Source: Bacillota bacterium (lineage in GTDB: Bacteria > Bacillota > Clostridia > Oscillospirales > Ruminococcaceae). From it: a stretch of DNA of 10,563 bases. A program made the position numbers and the translations under genes. Positions 5,869 through 10,563 of the stretch are shown here, piece after piece. Under the pieces are notes generated by a model. That model was not told the origin of the DNA, searched no databases, and saw only the letters and a program-made list of their open reading frames with translations. The stretch lies in contig JAEWYJ010000040.1 of the NCBI GenBank assembly GCA_023395695.1, forward strand, positions 1 to 10,563, in the 5' to 3' direction. Numbering within the stretch: position 1 is the stretch's first letter; each line of letters starts with the position of its first letter.

Positions 5869-7083
5869 TTACACGCGGTAGCGCTCAATCATCGTAACAA
5901 TGCGATGCGCTGCCGCCACGGCGGCTTTGTGATCCTGCGAGAAATTCATACGGAAGCTCTGGGTAAACTGCGGCCCAAACTCGGCGCCGGGCGTTACCGT
6001 TACGGCAGCCTGTGCGCGTAAAAGCTTAATAAACTGCAGCATGTTAACCTCCAGCTGGGGGATGGTAACAAACACATAGCTGCCGGCCTCAGTGGTGCGT
6101 GCCGAGCAGCCCGGGCATGCCCTGAAGATTTCAAGCAGCGCGTCACGGATAGCCTGATGCTGGCGCACCCGCTCGGCCATCCAGCCCTCCGGCTCGGCAA
6201 ACCAGTCCTTAAACACCGCCTGACTGTAGCCGCCCGCACGCAGCGACACAATAGCCTGCAGCTTTTCCATGCGGGTGATAATGTCGGCGGAGCCATAGGC
6301 AACGCCGAGGCGATAGCCGCTTAACGACTCGGTCTTGGACGGGCCGATAATGGTAACCAGCCGTTCGGGGCGCTCCGGCAGTGCGCGCAGATGGGTGTAG
6401 GGCAGCGTGTCCGAGAATATCTGGCGGCTGTAAAGCTCGTCGGCGATGACGGCAACGTCATACTGTCTGGCCAGACGGCCGATGGCGGCCACTTCTTCGG
6501 GGGAATAAATTACGCCGGTAGGATTGTTGGGGTTTGAGAACAAGAAAACCTTCGCGCCGTTTTTAAAAGCGGCCTCCAGCCCGGCGAGATCAAGCCCCGA
6601 ATAATGCTCCACATCGTTAAAGCAAAGCTGTACCGGCACAAGCGTACCGTCAAAGAACTCCACCAGCTTGCGGTTGGCAAAATAGTCCGGCTCAATAATG
6701 GCAACCTTATCGCCTCTGCCGACAAGGGCGCCCATTGCAAGAAACAAAGCACCCTGCGTGCCGGGGGTCAGGATGATTTCGCTGTCGGCATCTACCGGTG
6801 CGCCGGAAAAGGCTGCAAGCTTACCGGCCAGGTCTTTTCTAATGTCGGCCTTGCCTCGATATTCGGTGTAGGCCTGCTTTCCGCCATCTTTAACACCTTC
6901 GATAAAGGTGTCCAGCGTGCCGGGCGTCGGTGTAAAGGCATCCACATCACCGTGCGAAAAATCTACCGGCGTACCGGGAATATTGTCGCCCTTAGCAGGC
7001 AGCGCCTCCTGCTTTTGCCGGGTCTCCTGACCGGGCGCAGTATCAACGCCTAATTTTTTAAATTTTTCCGTAATATAGTCCAT
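5869..7083 (-). CDS. Class I/II PLP-dependent aminotransferase
   Basis: This is a 404-residue fold-type I aminotransferase, normal length for the family. Visible landmarks are TPGTQGALFLA (106-116, cofactor phosphate region), NPNNPTG (184-190), IADELYSR (213-220) with Asp215 for the pyridine nitrogen and Tyr218, SKTESLSGYRLG (249-260) with Lys250 as the Schiff-base lysine and Arg258, and SFRMNFS (376-382) with Arg378 in the position that binds the substrate carboxylate. It is cytoplasmic. The natural substrate cannot be read from sequence. The adjoining aspartate dehydrogenase suggests aspartate or oxaloacetate as one partner, but this is inference. Start choice is supported by AAGGAGGA seven bases upstream. 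It is the first gene of the operon, divergent from a LysR-type regulator that probably controls it. All key catalytic residues are present. Confidence 0.9.
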   Translation of the reverse strand: MDYITEKFKKLGVDTAPGQETRQKQEALPAKGDNIPGTPVDFSHGDVDAFTPTPGTLDTFIEGVKDGGKQAYTEYRGKADIRKDLAGKLAAFSGAPVDADSEIILTPGTQGALFLAMGALVGRGDKVAIIEPDYFANRKLVEFFDGTLVPVQLCFNDVEHYSGLDLAGLEAAFKNGAKVFLFSNPNNPTGVIYSPEEVAAIGRLARQYDVAVIADELYSRQIFSDTLPYTHLRALPERPERLVTIIGPSKTESLSGYRLGVAYGSADIITRMEKLQAIVSLRAGGYSQAVFKDWFAEPEGWMAERVRQHQAIRDALLEIFRACPGCSARTTEAGSYVFVTIPQLEVNMLQFIKLLRAQAAVTVTPGAEFGPQFTQSFRMNFSQDHKAAVAAAHRIVTMIERYRV

Positions 7084-7099
7084 GTACTATTCCTCCTTG

Positions 7100-7116
7100 C
7101 TGCCGTAGGGCGGCAG
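7100..7116 (-). promoter_or_regulatory. Small leader hairpin next to the aminotransferase ribosome binding site
   Basis: CTGCCG (7100-7105) and CGGCAG (7111-7116) form a perfect 6-bp stem with a 5-nt loop. On the minus-strand mRNA it ends two bases before AAGGAGGA (7091-7098). It could shield the 5' leader or influence ribosome access; no effector site is evident. Confidence 0.4.
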
Positions 7117-7133
7117 AACTACTTAATAAAAAT

Positions 7134-7162
7134 ATTGTACCAAAAGGCCGGCCTGCTGTAAA
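7134..7162 (-). promoter_or_regulatory. Sigma-A type promoter of the aminotransferase-dehydrogenase operon
   Basis: On the minus strand TTTACA (7157-7162) is followed after exactly 17 bp by TACAAT (7134-7139), each one base from consensus. The start would be near 7127, giving a leader of about 44 nt. The operator-like repeats at 7174-7233 lie upstream of the -35, the usual place for activation by a LysR-type protein. Confidence 0.65.
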
Positions 7163-7173
7163 ATTCTAAAAAC

Positions 7174-7233
7174 AGCATAACAACATGCTTAATTTGAAAT
7201 ACCAATAGTCGCAAACGTTGCGAACATGCTTAA
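7174..7233. promoter_or_regulatory. Probable LysR-type operator cluster
   Basis: Three overlapping symmetric elements occupy 60 bp. AGCAT-N6-ATGCT (7174-7189) is an inverted repeat. TCGCAA-ACG-TTGCGA (7209-7223) is a 15-bp near-palindrome. AACATGCTTAA occurs twice as a direct repeat (7182-7192 and 7223-7233), 41 bp apart or about four helical turns. The second palindrome covers the -35 of the regulator gene, while the first is about 54 bp upstream of the operon start. This layout suits a tetrameric LysR protein that activates the operon and represses itself. Neither element is a strict T-N11-A box. Confidence 0.55.
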
Positions 7234-7246
7234 AAAAGGGTACAAT
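7218..7246 (+). promoter_or_regulatory. Sigma-A type promoter of the LysR gene
   Basis: TTGCGA (7218-7223) and TACAAT (7241-7246) are separated by 17 bp. The -35 is the right half of the TCGCAA/TTGCGA palindrome, so bound regulator would block it. The start is predicted near 7253, about ten bases before AAAGGAG at 7263-7269. Confidence 0.6.
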
Positions 7247-7275
7247 AAAAATAATAACCGACAAAGGAGCCACAC

Positions 7276-8262
7276 ATGCTGCGAGATAGGGAATATGTAT
7301 ATGCCGTTTATCAGGAGCTCAGCTTCTCAAAAGCGGCCCAGCGGCTGTTTATTACACAGCCCGCGCTGAGCAACAAAATTAAAAAGATTGAATCTCAGAT
7401 ACGCATGCCGCTTTTTGACCGCAGCACCAACCCTATTGGGCTGACGGCTGCCGGACGGGCTTATGTTCACGCCGTTGAGAAGATTATGGCGGTGGAAAAG
7501 GAGCTGGGGCAGCAGCTTTCCGAGCTGTCAGCCAATCATTCCGGCAGTATCAGCGTAGGGGGCGCGGCTTTTTTCTGCGCACATGTGCTGCCTGAACTTT
7601 CGGCGCTGTTCCGGGAGCAGCACCCCAACTGTACCGTTAATTTCTTAGAGGGCAACACCGGCGATCTGACCCAGTGCCTGCAATCGGGTGTTGTCGATTT
7701 CATTTTGGATGTTGACCCCATGGACAGCAACGCCTTTGTCGGCCAGCCGATGGGTGAGGAGCATATTGTACTGGTGGTGCCGGCTCATTACGCCATTAAC
7801 ACACAGCTTAAAGGGCGCCGCCTGACCTTTGAGGAGGTGCGCGACGGCCGGTTTTATGAGGAAAGTTGTCCCAAAACCGACTTGAGCTATTTTAAGAACG
7901 AGAGCTTTTTGCTGCTGAAAAAGGGCAACGACATGCATCAGCGCGCGCTTAAGATGTGCCGGAACGCAGGCTTTGCGCCCAATGTCAAAATGTATCTTGA
8001 CCAGATGCTCACCTCCTACTACGTTGCCTCAAACGGCTATGGCGTCGCTTTTGTCCGCAATGCGATCACCCACTATGTAGAGCCTACGGACAAGCTGTTT
8101 TTCTACAAAATAGACGATCCCGGCGTTGTGCGGGGCATTACGCTCTACTACAAAAAAGACGCCCATCTCTCCCCTGCCGCACGAGATTTTGCCCGGTTTA
8201 TGCAGCAAACCAAAATAACCGCCGCCCTTGAGGACCCGGCCGGACAAACCGATCTATTATAG
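7276..8262 (+). CDS. LysR-family transcriptional regulator
   Basis: The 328-residue protein has an N-terminal winged helix-turn-helix (about 1-62) with the typical SFSKAAQRLFITQPALSNKI helices starting at residue 16 and FDRS before the wing. A linker helix follows to about 88. The effector-binding domain (about 90-305) begins GSISVGGAAFF and contains ALFREQHPNCTVNFLEGNT and GVVDFILDVDP. It would bind DNA as a tetramer and respond to a small molecule in the cytoplasm, probably a substrate or product of the divergent aminotransferase and aspartate dehydrogenase; the effector cannot be told from sequence. The ATG has AAAGGAG six bases upstream. A palindrome over its own promoter indicates autoregulation. 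The length is slightly above the family norm of about 300, with a C-terminal tail after KITAALED. Confidence 0.93.
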   Translation: MLRDREYVYAVYQELSFSKAAQRLFITQPALSNKIKKIESQIRMPLFDRSTNPIGLTAAGRAYVHAVEKIMAVEKELGQQLSELSANHSGSISVGGAAFFCAHVLPELSALFREQHPNCTVNFLEGNTGDLTQCLQSGVVDFILDVDPMDSNAFVGQPMGEEHIVLVVPAHYAINTQLKGRRLTFEEVRDGRFYEESCPKTDLSYFKNESFLLLKKGNDMHQRALKMCRNAGFAPNVKMYLDQMLTSYYVASNGYGVAFVRNAITHYVEPTDKLFFYKIDDPGVVRGITLYYKKDAHLSPAARDFARFMQQTKITAALEDPAGQTDLL

Positions 8263-8263
8263 T

Positions 8264-8286
8264 CGGCGGCTCCAAAGTCGCCGCCG
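8264..8286 (+). terminator. GC-rich hairpin just after the LysR gene
   Basis: CGGCGGC (8264-8270) and GCCGCCG (8280-8286) form a perfect 7-bp stem with a 9-nt loop, starting two bases after the stop codon. No T-run follows, so on its own it is a weak terminator. It may act together with the stronger hairpin at 8351-8391. Confidence 0.4.
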
Positions 8287-8350
8287 GAGTGGCAAGAATA
8301 ATTTTATGCCCCTCAGACACATCCACACGGCACAGTATAAAACAGACCAC

Positions 8351-8391
8351 AAAGCCGGTGCAAAACGCCCGTCACGTTTTGCACCGGCTTT
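8351..8391. terminator. Bidirectional terminator between LysR and LysM-GH18 genes
   Basis: AAAGCCGGTGCAAAACG (8351-8367) pairs perfectly with 8375-8391 over 17 bp, with a 7-nt loop. It lies between two convergent genes, and the outer AAA/TTT base pairs supply short U tracts in both directions. The stem style matches the hairpin at 4999-5044. Confidence 0.8.
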
Positions 8392-8422
8392 GCTGCCTTC
8401 GTTATGGGAAGATTAAGCCGTT

Positions 8423-9700
8423 TCAGAGCTCTTTACGCACGTGATACATCGATTCAAGCACCAGCCAGTTCTGTGGAAAAAACCGGTTTATTGTCCAATA
8501 GCTTACACCGCCAAGATGATACGCCTCAACCAGCTCAAGCTTTGCCGCAATACTGCGGGCATCTTCAAACCATACGACATGCTGCTGCCCCTCATCGTCG
8601 TAATAGTAGAAGAAGGGTGCTTGCGCCTGTTCATCAAATTCAATCGCCGCGCCCACCCGCGCCGCAAGCTGAACCGCCTCGGTATTGGAAAGCGAGCGCG
8701 CAGTCGAGCCCGGTACAAACGGCAATGTCCAGTCGTAGCCGTAGTTGGGTATGCCCATCAGAATTTTTTGGCTTGGAATAACTGACACTGCATATTCGAT
8801 CACCTGCCTGACCTTGTCTAAAGGCGCTACCGCCTGTGCAGGGCCTCGGGTATACCCCCACTCGTAGGTCATTAAAATAACATGGTCAACCGTAGCCCCG
8901 TGAAAGGGGTAGTCGTGCGCTTCATACAAAAGGCCTGGCTGATCTCCTTTAAGCTTGGGCGCCAGCGCAACCGATACTGAATAGCCCAGCGGACGCAAGG
9001 TGTCCACTGCTTTTTGCACAAAGCGGTTATACCGCTCCCGATCCCACGCGTAAATATATTCAAAATCGATATCCAGCCCGGTATAGCCCTTGGGCAGTGT
9101 TTTAAGTACATTTTCAATAATTCTGTCCTGCACAGCCTCGTCGTTTAAAATGGTGTGAACCAGCTCGCTGTCAAAGCTGCCACCCTGCTTAATATTGGTA
9201 ATAACCATCAGCGGAGCGGTGCGTTGGGCGCGTGCCGCTTTAATGACGCTTTCATCCGGTATTGGTGCCAGACTGCCGTCCGGGCGTACCTGATAGCTGA
9301 AAATGCTGATAAAGGTCAGGTGCGGCAGCGTCTTTGCCAGCACCTCCTCACTAATATTGGAAAAGGCATAGCCGTTGACATCAATGGTGCCCCGCTTGGG
9401 CGCAGACAGCGGAATTGTAATCACCTGACCGGCCCATATAATATCGGGGTCGGCAATGCCGGGGTTGGCCGCCAGCACAGCCTGTGGGTCGACGTCATAG
9501 TCCCCTGCAATGCTGTAAAGCGATTCGCCGCGCTGCACAACATGCTGCACCTCATCAGCCATAACCACAATGGCCTGACCGATAATAAGATATTGCGTAC
9601 CCTCAAGGCCGTTGTCGTCTATAAGCCGCTGCATGGGCACGTCATATTTCTTGGCAATGGCATAAACGCTGTCCCCCGGCTGAACAATATGGATTTTCAA
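8423..9700 (-). CDS. Two-LysM GH18 glycoside hydrolase, SleL/YaaH-like spore cortex-lytic type
   Basis: With the proposed TTG start the protein has 425 residues. Two LysM peptidoglycan-binding modules occupy about 2-46 (HIVQPGDSVYAIAKKYDVP) and 51-97 (HVVQRGESLYSIAGDYDVD). A GH18 catalytic barrel follows from about 104 to the end, with the motif GLDIDFEY containing Asp210, Asp212 and the general acid Glu214. The late segments MGIPNYGYDW and GGVSYWTINR are also typical of the family. Related SleL/YaaH proteins are N-acetylglucosaminidases that degrade cortex fragments during germination. The family usually lacks a signal peptide, as here. The open frame continues upstream to 9940, but that part looks non-coding. 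TTG at 9700 has GGGGGA nine bases ahead; GTG at 9706 is in the same frame but too close to it. A vegetative cell-wall role is an alternative. Confidence 0.88.
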   Translation of the reverse strand: MKIHIVQPGDSVYAIAKKYDVPMQRLIDDNGLEGTQYLIIGQAIVVMADEVQHVVQRGESLYSIAGDYDVDPQAVLAANPGIADPDIIWAGQVITIPLSAPKRGTIDVNGYAFSNISEEVLAKTLPHLTFISIFSYQVRPDGSLAPIPDESVIKAARAQRTAPLMVITNIKQGGSFDSELVHTILNDEAVQDRIIENVLKTLPKGYTGLDIDFEYIYAWDRERYNRFVQKAVDTLRPLGYSVSVALAPKLKGDQPGLLYEAHDYPFHGATVDHVILMTYEWGYTRGPAQAVAPLDKVRQVIEYAVSVIPSQKILMGIPNYGYDWTLPFVPGSTARSLSNTEAVQLAARVGAAIEFDEQAQAPFFYYYDDEGQQHVVWFEDARSIAAKLELVEAYHLGGVSYWTINRFFPQNWLVLESMYHVRKEL

Positions 9701-9942
9701 AGCCACCCATCCCCCGCGCAAAAGTATAATTACAGTTAAAACACACAGACCGGGCCGATGCGAATAGTTGCGTCCGTCAGGAACGGCAACGCCATCAGGC
9801 GCAAAGCAGACAGTCAGAGCAGCTCCGTTTTCTATGGGTTTAACTGCGCATTCATTATAATATATGAGCGCGTCCCGAATGCCATGCGAAAAAAGATGCC
9901 GCTGCACCCGCTTATATCGGTGCGCTGTACTGCACGGCAATC
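9701..9942. other. Upstream region of the LysM-GH18 gene
   Basis: No gene is supported here, although the minus-strand frame of the hydrolase stays open to 9940. A possible -10, TATACT, lies on the minus strand at 9724-9729 with no convincing -35. Further up, the minus strand at 9858-9866 reads CATATATTA, which fits the CATAnnnTA sporulation -10 pattern, but no mACm lies at 16-17 bp. Neither is strong enough to call. Confidence 0.5.
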
Positions 9943-9970
9943 TTGAACCGTCATTAAAAACTGTTATAAT
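9943..9970 (+). promoter_or_regulatory. Strong extended -10 promoter ahead of the structured RNA
   Basis: TTGAAC (9943-9948) is followed after 16 bp by a perfect TATAAT (9965-9970) that also carries the extended TG motif (9962-9963). Transcription would start near 9977. It is one of the best sigma-A promoters in the window, yet the first gene it could serve starts 228 bp downstream. Confidence 0.7.
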
Positions 9971-9976
9971 AGAGTC

Positions 9977-10152
9977 GGAAACCCAGAGAGCCTCTGATGG
10001 AATGCATAAACAGCTTACCGACGGCTAATTTTGCGTCTGACTGTGTTAAAAGCAGTTATAACAGCCAGTCTTATGGTCATTTTAGGCCTTGCCGGTCGCA
10101 AGATTTTCTTACCGTTAGCCTGCATGCGAATTAATTATAGGCTCTCTGGCAA
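9977..10152 (+). ncRNA. Candidate structured RNA (about 175 nt), or long structured leader of the peroxiredoxin gene
   Basis: CCAGAGAGCCT (9983-9993) and AGGCTCTCTGG (10139-10149) form a perfect 11-bp closing stem around 145 nt. Further pairings nest inside it in order: ATGCA 10002-10006 with TGCAT 10121-10125, GGCT 10023-10026 with AGCC 10117-10120, and a 9-bp AATTTTGCG 10027-10035 with 10097-10105 (one G-U pair). The apical hairpin is GACTG 10039-10043 with CAGTC 10066-10070, continued by TGTT/AACA. The result is an interrupted rod with one-sided bulges. Size, a sigma-A promoter placed to start a few bases before the stem, and rod shape resemble 6S RNA, but I recognise no conserved 6S sequence. 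A small CGCCG/CGGCG hairpin (10159-10177) follows. Alternatives are a cis-regulatory leader for the gene at 10205 or a decayed small inverted-repeat element. Confidence 0.5.
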
Positions 10153-10204
10153 ACAGTGCGCCGTCTTAAAACCGGCGACGTTTAAGCGCAAAGGAGGAAC
10201 CGCC

Positions 10205-10563
10205 ATGTTAAGCACCAGAACCCAAGCCCCCGATTTTACATTGCCCGATAAGGACGGCAAGCCCGTTTCATTGTCGGATTTTCGCGGCAAAGCCGTCATC
10301 CTTTATTTTTATCCCCGAGATAATACGCCGGGCTGCAGTCGTCAGGCCAGCGCCTTTGCGCAGGCCTTTGCCCAGTTTCAGGCACAGGGAGCGGTCATTA
10401 TCGGTATCAGCAAGGACAGCATAACCTCTCACCAAAAATTTGCCGAAAAATACAATCTGCCCTTTCTGCTGCTGTCCGACCCCGAACTGACGGTTATCAA
10501 AGCCTATGACGTCTGGCAGGAGAAGAAAAACTATGGCAAGGTGAGCATGGGCGTTGTACGCAG
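10205..10563 (+). CDS. bcp: Thioredoxin-dependent peroxiredoxin, Bcp/PrxQ type (partial, runs off the window)
   Basis: The first 119 codons are present; the 3' end is cut by the window. Members reduce hydrogen and organic peroxides in the cytoplasm using a reactive cysteine recycled by thioredoxin. The sequence begins APDFTLPDKDGKPVSLSDFRG and contains FYPRDNTPGCS, with Thr41 and the peroxidatic Cys44 of the P-x3-T-x2-C motif. Later family segments such as VIIGISKDS (64-72) and LLLSDPELTVIKAYDVW are also clear. The resolving cysteine that many Bcp proteins carry five residues after the first is replaced by Ser49, so this is a one-Cys or otherwise different variant. The ATG has AAGGAGG (10191-10197) seven bases upstream. 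It may be transcribed from the promoter at 9943-9970 through the structured region. Confidence 0.93.
   Translation, partial: MLSTRTQAPDFTLPDKDGKPVSLSDFRGKAVILYFYPRDNTPGCSRQASAFAQAFAQFQAQGAVIIGISKDSITSHQKFAEKYNLPFLLLSDPELTVIKAYDVWQEKKNYGKVSMGVVR

Noticed and set aside
5856..5888. Upstream ATG for the aspartate dehydrogenase gene
   Set aside because: It would add eleven residues ahead of the Rossmann start and overlap the aminotransferase. The ATG at 5855 has the well-spaced AGAGGA.
9858..9866. Sporulation-type -10 (CATATATTA) for the LysM-GH18 gene
   Set aside because: No mACm or sigma-E -35 lies at the right spacing, and it is over 150 bp from the start codon in an AT-rich patch.
9983..10149. 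Small inverted-repeat transposable element (MITE-like) with 11-bp terminal repeats
   Set aside because: No clean target-site duplication flanks it (AAAC lies next to the left end, but the right side is offset by one base). Nested internal pairings and a well-placed promoter fit a structured RNA better. Not fully excluded without genome-wide copies.

Overview
The window looks like a chromosomal segment from an anaerobic, endospore-forming Firmicute. A Clostridia/Oscillospirales-type genome is my best guess, as inference only. The grounds are strong AAGGAGG ribosome binding sites before nearly every gene, a moderately high GC content by eye, a DUF4153 membrane protein, a collagen-like spore-surface type protein, and a LysM-GH18 protein of the spore cortex-lytic (SleL/YaaH) type. 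I see no rRNA, tRNA, CRISPR array, transposase or phage gene.

Layout. Positions 1-320 are a non-coding upstream region. 321-2105 (+) is a polytopic DUF4153 membrane protein ending in a clear intrinsic terminator (2139-2180). 2302-3615 (-) is a collagen-like protein with 36 Gly-X-Y triplets between two globular domains. A 405-bp divergent intergenic region (3616-4020) carries several hairpins and a sigma-K-like promoter. It is followed by two overlapping small genes (4021-4416 and 4398-4946, +), which encode a Cys-rich protein and a beta-rich protein that share a C-terminal motif. A 17-bp perfect hairpin (4999-5044) separates them from a convergent two-gene operon. That operon (7083 down to 5094, -) encodes a PLP-dependent class I/II aminotransferase and an L-aspartate dehydrogenase-like protein (NadX family). 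It is divergent from a LysR-type regulator (7276-8262, +), and the 192-bp gap between them holds two well-formed facing promoters with operator-like repeats. 8423-9700 (-) is the two-LysM/GH18 hydrolase. 9943-10204 holds a strong extended -10 promoter followed by a transcript of about 175 nt closed by an 11-bp long-range stem, a candidate structured RNA. A Bcp/PrxQ peroxiredoxin begins at 10205 and runs off the window.

How the genes may work together. The LysR regulator probably controls the aminotransferase-dehydrogenase pair and itself. The two enzymes could couple transamination to NAD(P)-dependent release or capture of ammonia through aspartate/oxaloacetate. The collagen-like protein, the small-protein pair (with its sigma-K-like promoter) and the LysM-GH18 hydrolase all point to spore surface assembly or germination. 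That link is inferred from families and promoter motifs and is not demonstrated. The least explained items are the structured RNA candidate at 9977-10152 and the paired small proteins at 4021-4946.
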